From CAZNPL01 sp964574815 (GTDB taxonomy: Bacteria > Planctomycetota > Phycisphaerae > UBA1845), in assembly GCA_964574815.1 (NCBI GenBank), contig CAZNPL010000001.1:1-64000 (forward strand): a stretch of 64,000 nucleotides of DNA. The letters run 5' to 3'. How positions within the stretch are numbered: position 1 is the first letter of the stretch; the number at the start of each line of letters is the position of its first letter. Positions 1 through 10,483 of this stretch are shown piece by piece. Made by a program: the position numbers and the translations under genes. A model generated the notes under the pieces. The model saw only the letters and a program-made list of their open reading frames with translations. It was not told the origin of the DNA and did no database searches.

Positions 1-56
1 GGTAGAGCGTCACGTTGCCAACGTGAATGTCGTGAGTTCGAATCTCATCACCCGCT
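1..56 (+). tRNA. tRNA-Gly (anticodon GCC), 3' part
   Basis: This is the 3' portion of a tRNA cut by the window edge. The anticodon arm is TCACG-TTGCCAA-CGTGA, with anticodon GCC for glycine. The T arm is GTGAG-TTCGAAT-CTCAT at 32-48. The 3' acceptor strand CACCCGC lies at 49-55 with discriminator T at 56. CCA is not encoded (TTTC follows). The acceptor strand implies a 5' end GCGGGTG lying before the window, typical of bacterial tRNA-Gly. The D arm is incomplete. Confidence 0.9.
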
Positions 57-217
57 TTTCCGCTCCCTGCCCGCCTCAATGCGGCACACCGGATTTCCAA
101 ACACGGGTGCCAGGCCCATCGCCACCAGATCCTACCAGCCTCTGTCTCTCCACCACGGCCCTTGGGGCGGCCTTCGCGTTTGACCCCGTGACAGCGATGA
201 CTTAAGAGATATCGGCC

Positions 218-3200
218 ATGTCCGTTCGTTTCGTCGTCGGCCGCGCGGGGACCGGGAAGACCGCTCATTGCCTCCGGTGCATTCACGATGCACTTCGCAA
301 TTCACCTGTGGACGGGCCTCCGCTGATCCTCCTCGTCCCTGAACAGGCCAGCCTGCAAACAGAACGCATGCTGATCGACGGCGTCGACGGCTTCGTTACC
401 CACCGGGCCTGTGTGCTCAGCTTCAAACGACTGGCCTACCGCGTCCTCGCGACGACCGGCGCTGGCGCCCGAACGGCCCTGACACCGGCTGCACGCGCCA
501 TGATGCTGCGGCTCTTGCTGCTGAAACGTGGCAGCGAGCTGCGCTACTATCGCCATAGCCGTACGCAGAGCGGATTCATCGAGCGGCTCGGCGCAACCAT
601 CGCCGAGCTCATTGAGGAGGGGGTGGCTCCCGACGCGCTCATCGCAGGCAACGTGCCGACAGACGACCCGCTGCAGACGGCTAAGCTCCACGACCTGCGT
701 TTGCTCTACGAGGCTTATCTTGGCGCACTCGGCCCCGATCGCTTGGACCACACGCAGCACCTGGACGCGGCCCGATCGTCGCTCGATTGCTGCGACTGGC
801 TCGACGGGACGTCACTGTGGGTGGACGGTTTTGCGGGTTTCTCGCGGCAGGAAGTGCTTATGCTGGCCGCTCTGGCATCGAAGGCCGAGCGGGTCGAGGT
901 CACCGCCCTGATCGATCCCGACCGTGTGGCCGACACGCGGCCGCCGCGTGAGCGGTCCTGCGAGTTGTTCGCTCGCACGGGGCGCATGATCCGAGAGCTC
1001 ACCGACCTGTTGCACGAACGGGAAATGACCATCGAGCCGGCCCTCAGACTGGTCGAGTCGCCGAAGCGCTTTGAACGATCGCCCGGGTTGGCCCGGCTGG
1101 AGTCCTCCCTTTTCGGCGTCGCACGAAACGAGCCGATACCCCCGGGGGCAATCCGGATCGTAGAGGCCGCCGACCGGCGGACCGAAGTCGCATTTGCCGT
1201 CTCGCAGGTGCTTTCGCTTGTGCAACGGACGAACGAGCCGCTCCGCTACCGTGACATAGCGATCGTCGTGCGCGACCTGGAACCCTACTACGCGCTGCTG
1301 TCCGCGGCGCTGCAATCGCACGACATCCCCTTTTTCATCGATCGCAGACGCCCGACAGCCCACCACCCGCTGGTCGAGCTCATCCGCGGCCTGGTGGCGG
1401 TCGCGGCGGAAGACTACGCTCCGAGGCCCGTTCGAGCACTGCTCAAAACCGGGCTGCTGTCGCTGACGGACGATCTCGCCAATGCCTTGGAAAACCACAT
1501 TCTGGCCACCGGCGTGTCCGGACGCGTTAGCTGGGTCGGCGATCCCTGGAAGGCCCCGCCGCGATCACGCGATATGAGTGAAGAATTGGCCGAAGTCTAC
1601 GACCGCCGCCGTAACGTGGCCCGCCTGGAGTTTGTTCGCGACGTGGACAATTGGGTGCAGGTGGCCCGCCTTGCCTCCGCGACCGGGGCCGCGTGGTCTG
1701 CCGGCCTGCGGACCGTGCTGCAGCAGCTCCATGTGGAGACACGCATCGACGAGTGGGCGCGAGAGGCCGACGACGAGGGCGACCTCGATCAGGGAGAAGC
1801 CCATCGGCAGATCCTTCGGGACGTGGACGCCCTGCTGGCTGATCTGGAAACATCGCTCGCTGATCAGTACTTCGGCGTTGCTGAATTGGGGGCGATCCTG
1901 GACGCAGCTCTAACGCAGCTCACGCTCGGTCTGGCGCCGCCGATGCTGGATCAGGTGCTGGTCGGCTCGATCGAGCGAAGCCGGCATCCCGAAATCAAGG
2001 CGCTAGTCCTTCTCGGTTTGAACGAGGGACTCTTCCCCGCAATCCCCGCCGAAGACTCGATCCTCAACGATGACGATCGCAGATGGCTCGAACAGCGGGG
2101 TGTGCGCCTTGGAGTACCGCGGGCACAACGGGTGCTCGATGAGGCGCTGCTGCTCTACGTGGCCTGCACGCGGCCGAGTGAATCGTTGCTCGCCACCTAC
2201 GCGGCCGCAGACGAGAACGGGCGATCCCTGCAGCCGTCGCCATACCTGACCGCCCTGCACGCCGCATGTCCCGGCATCGAGGTTGAACGAATCGCCGAAC
2301 CCTTTCTGAGTCGTGCTGACTGGTCCGTCGGCACGGCGCGATCGATGGCGGCCCAACTGGCCTATGAGATGCGAAACCGGCCCGAGCCGTCGCTTGACGA
2401 CCTGACGCTTCGCGGCCGGTGGAACGACCTCTACGAGTCCGCACGATCCGACCCCGAGCTGAGATCGACGCTTCGACCGGCCCTCCAATCGCTCGTCTAC
2501 GACAACAAAGCCTCCCTTTCACCGGACTCGGTGAAAGCGGTTGTGAGTGACCCCTGCTACGCCAGCGTGTCCCAGTTGGAAACGTTCGCGGCCTGCCCCT
2601 TCAAACACTTCTCCAAGTATCGCCTGCGCCTGCACGAGCGCGAGCTGTCGGAACTGGCGATGGTCGACATCGGAACCATTCACCACGCCATCCTGGAGCA
2701 CTTCATCAAGAAGCTCGTCCATCACCAGCAGTCGCTGGCCGATCTTGATGACGAAACGATGCAAGAGGCGCTGCAGGACGCCTTTAGTGAAGCCGGTGAC
2801 GCGGTGCCTTTGATGGGCGAGCTTTCGAACGCTCGCGACCACTACGTCCTGGCTCGAAGTCGGCAGGAGCTGTCGCGAGTGCTCGAGGGGCAGAAGCGCG
2901 CGGCTGAACCCGGAGCGTTCCGGCCGCGGGCCACGGAGCTGAAGTTCGGTGTCGACGCCCCCGACAGTCTGCCGGCCCTGAAAATCGAAACGCCCAACGG
3001 AAGGCAGTTGCTGTTGCGCGGCTTCATCGACCGCGTGGACGTGGCTGAGGTGGCCGACGAATTGCTCGGCGTCGTGGTGGATTACAAACGCACCCGCGAC
3101 AAACGTCTCGACCTGTCGAGCGTTTACCACGGCCTGTCCCTACAGTTGATCGGCTATCTGCTCGTGCTGGCCCAGCACGGCAAGATGCTGACGGGCCGTC

Positions 3201-3694
3201 CGATCAAACCGGCCGGTGCGTTCTACGTCGGCCTGATCGAGACATACCGCCGCGTCAAACATCCCAACGAAGCGGCAAAAGAGAACATCCGAACGCAAGC
3301 CCACCGTTTTCGAGGCGTCATGGACGTCGGCCACCTAGCCGCTTTCGACGCCGAATCATCCGCTGGATGGCTGGAACACTACTCCGTCTATCGCAAACGC
3401 GACGGCACGCTCGGAAACCTGGACCGCTCGGACGCCGCCGAGACCGAATCGTTTCAAGCACTGCTCGAGCACACGCGCGACCGAATCGGCCACGTCGCCG
3501 ACCGAATGTTGGACGGAGAGATCGCCGTGTCACCGTATCGGCTCGGAAACTTCTCCCCCTGCTCATGGTGCGCGTTTCCCGCGGTCTGCCGGGTCGAGCC
3601 GCGCGTCACGCCGCTGCGTTTCATGGAGACCCTGAAGCGCTCCGAGGTCTTTCAACGCCTGACCGCTGGCGGGAGTGAATCGTCCGATGAGTGA
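218..3694 (+). CDS. addB: AddB-type helicase/nuclease subunit (ATP-dependent double-strand-break processing)
   Basis: Subunit B of the AddAB helicase-nuclease, which resects double-strand breaks before RecA loading; cytoplasmic, 1158 aa. A Walker A GRAGTGKT lies at residues 8-15. The nuclease core includes D955-Y956-K957. The iron-sulfur staple of this family is visible as C793 (in FAACPFKHF) with C1115, C1118 and C1124 (CSWCAFPAVC). These features and the length match the AddB family. Its stop overlaps the start of addA, so the two subunits are translationally coupled. ATG at 218 follows a weak ribosome site, and no better start is visible. RexB is the alternative family name, with no difference in role. 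Confidence 0.93.
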   Translation: MSVRFVVGRAGTGKTAHCLRCIHDALRNSPVDGPPLILLVPEQASLQTERMLIDGVDGFVTHRACVLSFKRLAYRVLATTGAGARTALTPAARAMMLRLLLLKRGSELRYYRHSRTQSGFIERLGATIAELIEEGVAPDALIAGNVPTDDPLQTAKLHDLRLLYEAYLGALGPDRLDHTQHLDAARSSLDCCDWLDGTSLWVDGFAGFSRQEVLMLAALASKAERVEVTALIDPDRVADTRPPRERSCELFARTGRMIRELTDLLHEREMTIEPALRLVESPKRFERSPGLARLESSLFGVARNEPIPPGAIRIVEAADRRTEVAFAVSQVLSLVQRTNEPLRYRDIAIVVRDLEPYYALLSAALQSHDIPFFIDRRRPTAHHPLVELIRGLVAVAAEDYAPRPVRALLKTGLLSLTDDLANALENHILATGVSGRVSWVGDPWKAPPRSRDMSEELAEVYDRRRNVARLEFVRDVDNWVQVARLASATGAAWSAGLRTVLQQLHVETRIDEWAREADDEGDLDQGEAHRQILRDVDALLADLETSLADQYFGVAELGAILDAALTQLTLGLAPPMLDQVLVGSIERSRHPEIKALVLLGLNEGLFPAIPAEDSILNDDDRRWLEQRGVRLGVPRAQRVLDEALLLYVACTRPSESLLATYAAADENGRSLQPSPYLTALHAACPGIEVERIAEPFLSRADWSVGTARSMAAQLAYEMRNRPEPSLDDLTLRGRWNDLYESARSDPELRSTLRPALQSLVYDNKASLSPDSVKAVVSDPCYASVSQLETFAACPFKHFSKYRLRLHERELSELAMVDIGTIHHAILEHFIKKLVHHQQSLADLDDETMQEALQDAFSEAGDAVPLMGELSNARDHYVLARSRQELSRVLEGQKRAAEPGAFRPRATELKFGVDAPDSLPALKIETPNGRQLLLRGFIDRVDVAEVADELLGVVVDYKRTRDKRLDLSSVYHGLSLQLIGYLLVLAQHGKMLTGRPIKPAGAFYVGLIETYRRVKHPNEAAKENIRTQAHRFRGVMDVGHLAAFDAESSAGWLEHYSVYRKRDGTLGNLDRSDAAETESFQALLEHTRDRIGHVADRMLDGEIAVSPYRLGNFSPCSWCAFPAVCRVEPRVTPLRFMETLKRSEVFQRLTAGGSESSDE

Positions 3695-6600
3695 GTTTCG
3701 GTGGACAGACGATCAGCGCGCCGCCATCCAGTCCGTCGGCCGTAGCGTCCTCGTCACCGCTGCCGCCGGCTCCGGAAAAACTGCGGTGCTGGCCGAACGC
3801 TGCGCCTTTCTCGTGTGCGATGCGCCCCTCGAACGGCGATGCGGTATCGATGAACTGCTCGTGGTCACGTTCACCGAGGCCGCCGCCGACGAAATGAGGG
3901 CGCGCATCCGCGGCAGCATTCGCCGGCGCCTCCACGACCGCCCGAACGACGAATACGTCGCCATGCAGGTCGCACTGCTCGACACCGCTCACATATCGAC
4001 GATTCACTCATTCTGCTTGTGGGTGATACGCCGCTGGTTCGACGAAGTCGGCATCGATCCGGCGGCCGCCGTTCTGTCCGCAGAAGAGGCGCGGATGTTG
4101 AAGTCGGAGACGCTTGCCGCAGTGATCGCGGAACGCTACGCGGCGAACGACGCCGTCGGACAGGCCTTCAAAGACCTCGTGGACGTCTACGGCCTGGGAC
4201 GCGACACCGAAATCGCACGCTTCGCCTTGAGCCTGTCGGACTTCCTGGACAGCCTGCCGGACCCCGAAAAATGGCTCGCCCAAGCCCGCGCCGCGTTTTC
4301 CGAAAACGGGAATCACCCCGTCGCCGACGCAGCGGAGGCGCTGCGGTCTGAACTGACCCTCCAGATCGAGCATGCCGCACAGGTCGCCGCCGCGATCAAC
4401 GACGATGCGGCGGGCGCGGTATTCTACTGCCGCTTATTGGACGAGCACGTCGCGCAAATGCAGGAATGGGAGCGAGAGATTGCAGGTCTCAGCACGCACG
4501 CCGAAGGCCGGCAGGTGTTGACGGGCGAGGGGCAAGCCAAGTTCGATTGCATCAAGCAGGAAATGGCCGCCTACAGCCCGCAGGCACGCGGCGCTCCCCG
4601 CATGCCCGCCGACCTCAGCAAAGAAAAGCGAATCGCCTGGGAAGCCGCCAAGGCCGCGTTCACGGCGGCTCGGGACACCTTCAATAACCGTATCCGCGAC
4701 GCGTACGCGCTCTTTTCGGTCGCCGAGTGGCGCGACGGCTTGGCATCGCTCATGCCCCACGCCGCGGCACTGATCGATTTGGTCGAGTCCTTCCGAAACG
4801 CCTACCGGGACCTCAAACGCCGCCAGGCTGTTCTAGATTTTGCCGACCTCGAGCAACTCGCCTATCTGGCCTTGGGCCGTGAGCACGTCGCCGAAGCCGT
4901 CCAGCGAAGGTTCGCCTACGTCCTCGTGGACGAATTCCAGGACATCAACCGCCTGCAGGCCGCAATCCTGCACCGGACCGCCCGCGACGAGGACGCCCAA
5001 AGAGATGCGAACCTCTTCACCGTCGGTGATGTGAGACAAAGCATCTACCGGTTCCGTTCGGCCGAGCCCATGGTATTCCTCGAACGCCTCGAAAGCTGTC
5101 GCAAAACCCCCGAACGGGCCCTCGCCGTAGCGCTCCGGCAAAACTTTCGCAGCCGACCCGTCATTCTCGACGGTGTGAATCGCCTGTTCTCCAACCTGCT
5201 TCGGCCACAGGTCGGCGGCATCGAATACCCCCGCGAAGCCTGGCTGGTGCCGGGCCGCTCCTTCGACGATGCCGTAACACCCTACCCGACGATCGACGTC
5301 CACCTGCTCGATCGGCAAATGGCCGCCGCCTCCGATCAGGAGGACGACTCGGCCCCGCCGCCCTACGTGGATCCGACAGACCCCGCCGAGTGGAAGGCGA
5401 TCCAACGCGAGGCCTACGTGATCGCGCAGGAAATCCAGTGGATGCGCCGAGACGGGATGAAGCTGGACAGCGGCCGCCCCGTTCAACTCTCGGACATCGC
5501 CGTCCTGCTGCGTTCGCCAAAACACACTGGAGACGTCGTCGCCCGGTTCCTCAATCAAATGGGCATTGCGGCTTACTCCTCCACGCCTGGCACGCTCCTC
5601 GATGCGCTCGAAGTCCGCGACGTCCTGTCACTGCTCAACGTGCTGGACAACCCACTGCAAGACATCCCGCTTGCGGCAGTCCTTCGCTCGCCCGTGCTTG
5701 GCAATTCCTTGAGTGAAGATGACCTGCTGCGCATCCGCCTGCTCGACCGCGAAGTGCCCTTCCATGATGTCGTGTACGCGTTCGTGACCCGCGGGGACGA
5801 CGCGGACCTTCGGTTGCGCTTGAGCTCGATACTGCAGCGCCTGGATCGCTATCGTCAAATGGTGCGCCGCAGACCTTTCGCCGAAGCCCTCTGGGACATC
5901 CTGACCGGCAGCGGCTATCTCGCCTACGTCGGTGGCCTCCGCGATGGGCAGCGGCGGCGGGCCAACCTCCTGCGCCTCCATGATCTCGCCCGCCAATTTG
6001 ACACCTTCACCCGCCAAGGCCTCTTTCGTTTCCTCCGCTTTCTCGAAACGCTCCAGCAGGAAGGCGAGGACGTGGGCGCCTCGCCCGCCGTTGGCGAGTC
6101 CGCCGACGCCGTACGCATCATGAGCGTCCACGCCGCAAAAGGACTCGAATTCCCCATCGTCTTCCTCGCCGACTTGGGACGGCGATTCAACCTCGACGAC
6201 GTCCGAGGCCGGATCATCTTCGATCGCCAGCGCGGGATCGGCATGAACGTCATCGACCGCGAACGCATGATCGAATACCCCTCCCTCGCCCACCGCCTGG
6301 TCACCGCGTCGAGTGAAACGGCTACCCGAGCCGAAGAGCTGCGCATTCTCTACGTCGCCATGACCCGCGCAATGGAGCGGCTTGTGCTTGTGGGGAGCCT
6401 CCCCTCGTCGTCACTCGCCCGACTGCAGCCCGGCAATCGCCTCGCCGAACCATTGTCGACCCTCGGCGTCACGACCGCGTCCTGCCCCTTGGATTGGCTG
6501 ATCCCCGCCCTGGCGAGCCTGCCTGAGGAGGATGTGGACTGGCATGCTACGGGCAACGGCCCAAATCTCTTTCGAGTCCATACGCACGACACGCCGGCCA

Positions 6601-7436
6601 TGGCGAACTGGTCCATCAAGCCCAGGCAAGACGACGACGCCACCCCGCTCCTCGAAGCGACCGCAGCCCTCCACAAGCTCCCCGAAAACGAACCGCGCGG
6701 CCGTCATCTCGAACACGCCGCCCGAGTACTTGGTCGAGTCCGCTTCGACTATCCCTACCTCGCAGCGTCGAGCGTCCGAGCCGTCATGGCCGCCAGTGAA
6801 GTTAAGCGCACGTACGACGTTCTGCGCGACCCCGATCAACAACCGCGCAGAGCGCCCCGCAGAGGACGAGCGACCCCGGATAGAGCCGCCACCGCCTCCG
6901 AACGCGAGGCGGCGCGTCTCCGCGGAACCGCGACTCACAAGGTATTACAGCAGCTCGACTTCGCCGCTGGCGACGAGCCCGCCGTTCGGATAGAGTTGCA
7001 CCGGCTGATAGACGCCGGCATCCTGACGGCCGAAGAGGTCGAGCGAGCGGATGTGGATGCGGTTTCCTGGTTCGTCGGAACACCGCTCGCCGGCGCCATC
7101 CGAGAGGCCGGGGACGCTTACCGGCGAGAGTTCATGTTCCTCGCGGGACATCCGGCCCGGACATTCGACGAGACGCTTGGGCCGGAAGTGGACCAACGCG
7201 TATTAGTCCGCGGTATCGTCGACGGGATTCTGCCACGCGGTGACGGGGTCGAGGTGATCGAGTTTAAGACCGACCGAATCGACAAATCCGGCGTGCCGGA
7301 AGCCGCCCGGGAATACCGCCCCCAGGTACGACTTTACGCGTCGTCGATCGTACCGGTCTTCCGCCGTCCGGTGACACGCAGCTGGCTGGTGTTTCTGCAC
7401 CCCCGCGAGATCGTGGAGATAAACGACCCGTCCTGA
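3687..7436 (+). CDS. addA: AddA-type UvrD-like helicase/nuclease subunit
   Basis: Superfamily 1A helicase plus C-terminal RecB-type nuclease, partner of AddB; 1249 aa from ATG 3687. Walker A AAGSGKT has K31. Walker B is VDEFQD (D415, E416). Motif V/VI text such as SVHAAKGLEFPIVFLADLG follows. The nuclease motif near the C-terminus reads VIEFKTD (E1192, K1194). A GTG at 3675 in the same frame is less likely: GGGAG at 3671-3675 would overlap it but sits about 11 bases before ATG 3687. The chosen start overlaps the addB stop by 8 bases, the usual addB-addA arrangement. No recBCD genes are in the window. Confidence 0.94.
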   Translation: MSEFRWTDDQRAAIQSVGRSVLVTAAAGSGKTAVLAERCAFLVCDAPLERRCGIDELLVVTFTEAAADEMRARIRGSIRRRLHDRPNDEYVAMQVALLDTAHISTIHSFCLWVIRRWFDEVGIDPAAAVLSAEEARMLKSETLAAVIAERYAANDAVGQAFKDLVDVYGLGRDTEIARFALSLSDFLDSLPDPEKWLAQARAAFSENGNHPVADAAEALRSELTLQIEHAAQVAAAINDDAAGAVFYCRLLDEHVAQMQEWEREIAGLSTHAEGRQVLTGEGQAKFDCIKQEMAAYSPQARGAPRMPADLSKEKRIAWEAAKAAFTAARDTFNNRIRDAYALFSVAEWRDGLASLMPHAAALIDLVESFRNAYRDLKRRQAVLDFADLEQLAYLALGREHVAEAVQRRFAYVLVDEFQDINRLQAAILHRTARDEDAQRDANLFTVGDVRQSIYRFRSAEPMVFLERLESCRKTPERALAVALRQNFRSRPVILDGVNRLFSNLLRPQVGGIEYPREAWLVPGRSFDDAVTPYPTIDVHLLDRQMAAASDQEDDSAPPPYVDPTDPAEWKAIQREAYVIAQEIQWMRRDGMKLDSGRPVQLSDIAVLLRSPKHTGDVVARFLNQMGIAAYSSTPGTLLDALEVRDVLSLLNVLDNPLQDIPLAAVLRSPVLGNSLSEDDLLRIRLLDREVPFHDVVYAFVTRGDDADLRLRLSSILQRLDRYRQMVRRRPFAEALWDILTGSGYLAYVGGLRDGQRRRANLLRLHDLARQFDTFTRQGLFRFLRFLETLQQEGEDVGASPAVGESADAVRIMSVHAAKGLEFPIVFLADLGRRFNLDDVRGRIIFDRQRGIGMNVIDRERMIEYPSLAHRLVTASSETATRAEELRILYVAMTRAMERLVLVGSLPSSSLARLQPGNRLAEPLSTLGVTTASCPLDWLIPALASLPEEDVDWHATGNGPNLFRVHTHDTPAMANWSIKPRQDDDATPLLEATAALHKLPENEPRGRHLEHAARVLGRVRFDYPYLAASSVRAVMAASEVKRTYDVLRDPDQQPRRAPRRGRATPDRAATASEREAARLRGTATHKVLQQLDFAAGDEPAVRIELHRLIDAGILTAEEVERADVDAVSWFVGTPLAGAIREAGDAYRREFMFLAGHPARTFDETLGPEVDQRVLVRGIVDGILPRGDGVEVIEFKTDRIDKSGVPEAAREYRPQVRLYASSIVPVFRRPVTRSWLVFLHPREIVEINDPS

Positions 7437-7460
7437 CGGGCGAAATCGACGGTTCGACCG

Positions 7461-10400
7461 ATGCAATCCAATCATCATCTGGAACTGCGTTGCCGCGAAA
7501 TCGGACATGAAATCTTCGATCGCGCCCGCGCCGCCGAGCCGTCCATCTGGCAACAGGCCTGGTGGCAGCAGTTCGGCCTGAACCTGAGCATGCAGTACGA
7601 AACGCTCAAGGTCCAACTGTTTCGATTCATCGACGTATTGCCCGTTCTCCATGACGACCGCGAACTGGCTCGGCACCTGCGCGAGTACCTCGACCCCGAC
7701 GTTTACCCAATGCCCGCGCTCGCACGCCTCGCAATGGGCTACGAGGACCCCGACTCGATGCGCGCCCGCGTGCTGGCCCGCGTCACGCGCCGAGCGGCGC
7801 GGATCATGGCTCGCAGCTTCATCGCCGGAAGTAACGCCGCTGAAGCCATCGACAGCGTAAAGAAATTCCGCCGGCGCAAAATGGGCTTCACCCTCGACGT
7901 GCTTGGCGAATACACCTCCAACGACGAGCAGGCCGACCGCTATCAACAGACCTACCTCGAACTGATCGAGTCGCTCTGCCCCGCCGCCCGCGTTTGGGAA
8001 CCCGTCCCGTTGATCGACGAAGGCCCCGACGGGCCCATGCCGCGCGTCAATATCAGCATCAAACTCACGGCGCTCTCGCCCAGCTTCGATGCCATCGCCC
8101 CCGAACGCGCCATCCAATCAGTATCCGACCGCTTGCGACCCATCCTCCGCCGGGCGCGCGAACTCGGCGCTTTCATCAACGTCGACATGGAGTCGTTCGC
8201 CTACCGCGACCTGACCATCGATCTGTTCACCCGGCTCCTGATGGAAGACGAATTCCGCGACATGACCAATGTCGGCATCGTTGTGCAGGCCTACCTTCGC
8301 GATGGCGAGAAAGACTACGAACGACTGCTCGAGTGGGTCAAGAAACGTGGCCACCCCATCGCCGTCCGTCTCGTCAAAGGGGCCTATTGGGATGTCGAGA
8401 CGGCCATGGCGACCCAAAACAACAGCGAGCCGCCCGTCTGGAAACGCAAGTGGGAAACCGACGCCTGCTTCGAACGCATCTCGCGCAGAATGCTCGAAAA
8501 TCACTGCCTCATCCGCCCCGCCTTCGCCAGCCACAACGTGCGAAGCGTCGCCGCTGCGATCGCCACCGCCGAATCACTCGGCCTCACCAGCCGCGACTAT
8601 GAGGTCCAAATGCTCAATGGGATGGGCGACCCGCTCAAAACGGCGATGGTCGATCTCGGACAATGCGTGCGCGTCTACACCCCCTACGGCGATCTCGTCT
8701 CCGGAATGGGTTACCTGATTCGACGCCTGCTGGAAAACACAGCCAACGACTCGTTCCTCAGACAGAGCTACCGCACAGGGGACGCGTCAGAGTTGCTGGC
8801 CGACCCGGCCGTGACGCGCCCGCCCAGCACCCTGCCGCGCGAAGTGCACTTTGTGAACGCAGACGAGGATGAACCCATGCCGGAGTTCCGCAACGAACCC
8901 ATCACGAGCTTTGCCAAAACCGAAAACCGCGAGCGATACGCCGCCGCCCTGCGCTACGTCCGCGGGGAGTTCGGCGCCGACTACCCGCTCGTCATCGACG
9001 GCGCGAGCGCGCATACCGAAACATGGATGGATTCGAGCAACCCCTCGCAGCCGACCGAGCGCGTCGGCCGAGTGGCCGTCGCGACCGAAGCCGACGCCGA
9101 CCACGCCGTGGCCTCGGCCCGCAAAGCGCTGCCCGAATGGCGCCTCGTCAGCGTCGAGGACCGAGCTGATTACCTCCACCGTGCCGCCGCCGCCCTGCGC
9201 GAACGCCGGTTCGAGTTCGCCGCCTGGATCACACTCGAAGCCGGTAAACCGTGGCGCGAGGCCGACGCCGACGTCGCCGAGGCCATCGATTACCTCGATT
9301 ACTACGCCTATCGAGTCAAACGTATGTGCGGCCGGTCCCATCGCCGCGATCTCCCCGGCGAAGAGAACCATCTCGTCTACGAGCCCAAGGGCGTCTGCGT
9401 TGTGCTCGCCCCCTGGGCCTTCCCGTTGGCGTTGCTGACAAACATGACCGCGGCCGCCCTCGCCACCGGCAACACGGTTGTCATGAAGCCGGCCTCGACC
9501 ACTCCGGTTATCGCGGCCAAGCTCGTGCAGATCTTCCACGAGCTGAAGCTGCCGCCGGGCGTCCTGAACTTCGTGCCCGGCCCGGGCAAGACCATCGGAA
9601 ACCACCTGGTGACCCACCCCAACGTGAATCTGATCTCCTTCACCGGCTCACGCGAAGTCGGTACTCAGGTGCTGCGCCTGGCGCCCGATGCACCCCCCAC
9701 CCAGCAGCACATCAAGAAAGTCCTGGCCGAAATGGGCGGCAAGAATGCCATCATCGTCGATGACGATGCCGACCTGGAAGAGGCCGTGGGCGGGATCCTC
9801 AAATCGGCGTTCGGATACAGCGGCCAGAAGTGCACCGCCTGCAGCCGTGTGATCGTCCTCGCCAGCATCTACGACGAGTTCTGCAAACGCCTCACCGCTG
9901 CGGCCGAGGCCCTGGTCATCGGCCCCGCAGACGACGCCGCAACCGTGATCGGACCGCTGATCGATGAACACGCCCTCGAACGCGTGAAGTCCTTTATCGA
10001 TGCCGGCCGACAGCAGGGAAAGGTCTTGCTCGAACCCGCTGAATCCGATCTCCCCGAACGAGGCCACTTTGTCGGTCCGACCATCATCGCCGACGTGCAG
10101 CCCACCGCATCCATCGCCCAGGAAGAAATCTTTGGACCGGTGCTGACCGTCATCAAAGCCGACGACTTCGCCCACGCAATCGACATCGCCAACGATACCC
10201 GCTACGCCCTCACCGGCGGCGTCTACTCGCGAAGCCCGGCCCACATCGCCCAAGCCAAACGCGACTTCCTCGTGGGTAACCTCTACATCAACCGAAAAAT
10301 CACCGGTTCGCGCGTCGATATCGAACCGTTCGGTGGGATCAAGATGAGCGGCGACGGTGCCAAGGCCGGCGGGCCCGACTATCTCAAATGGTACTGCGAC

Positions 10401-10472
10401 GCCCGGACCATCACGGAACACACCCTGCGCCACGGGCTCGCGCCGGCCCAGGAAGTCCAGACGACGGCGTAA
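7461..10472 (+). CDS. putA: Bifunctional proline dehydrogenase / glutamate-semialdehyde dehydrogenase (PutA)
   Basis: Converts proline to glutamate in two linked steps: FAD-dependent proline oxidation, then NAD-dependent oxidation of glutamate semialdehyde. The protein is 1003 aa. The N-terminal half carries the PRODH barrel (about residues 100-440, with LVKGAYWD and the ending YRTGDASELL). The C-terminal half is an aldehyde dehydrogenase with E757 in EMGGKN and catalytic C791 in GQKCTACSR. There is no N-terminal ribbon-helix-helix DNA-binding domain, so it should be an enzyme only and not an autorepressor. It starts 24 bases after addA and is followed at once by ABC transporter genes; no proline-specific permease is nearby. 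Confidence 0.95.
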   Translation: MQSNHHLELRCREIGHEIFDRARAAEPSIWQQAWWQQFGLNLSMQYETLKVQLFRFIDVLPVLHDDRELARHLREYLDPDVYPMPALARLAMGYEDPDSMRARVLARVTRRAARIMARSFIAGSNAAEAIDSVKKFRRRKMGFTLDVLGEYTSNDEQADRYQQTYLELIESLCPAARVWEPVPLIDEGPDGPMPRVNISIKLTALSPSFDAIAPERAIQSVSDRLRPILRRARELGAFINVDMESFAYRDLTIDLFTRLLMEDEFRDMTNVGIVVQAYLRDGEKDYERLLEWVKKRGHPIAVRLVKGAYWDVETAMATQNNSEPPVWKRKWETDACFERISRRMLENHCLIRPAFASHNVRSVAAAIATAESLGLTSRDYEVQMLNGMGDPLKTAMVDLGQCVRVYTPYGDLVSGMGYLIRRLLENTANDSFLRQSYRTGDASELLADPAVTRPPSTLPREVHFVNADEDEPMPEFRNEPITSFAKTENRERYAAALRYVRGEFGADYPLVIDGASAHTETWMDSSNPSQPTERVGRVAVATEADADHAVASARKALPEWRLVSVEDRADYLHRAAAALRERRFEFAAWITLEAGKPWREADADVAEAIDYLDYYAYRVKRMCGRSHRRDLPGEENHLVYEPKGVCVVLAPWAFPLALLTNMTAAALATGNTVVMKPASTTPVIAAKLVQIFHELKLPPGVLNFVPGPGKTIGNHLVTHPNVNLISFTGSREVGTQVLRLAPDAPPTQQHIKKVLAEMGGKNAIIVDDDADLEEAVGGILKSAFGYSGQKCTACSRVIVLASIYDEFCKRLTAAAEALVIGPADDAATVIGPLIDEHALERVKSFIDAGRQQGKVLLEPAESDLPERGHFVGPTIIADVQPTASIAQEEIFGPVLTVIKADDFAHAIDIANDTRYALTGGVYSRSPAHIAQAKRDFLVGNLYINRKITGSRVDIEPFGGIKMSGDGAKAGGPDYLKWYCDARTITEHTLRHGLAPAQEVQTTA

Positions 10473-10483
10473 TCAACGGCCAC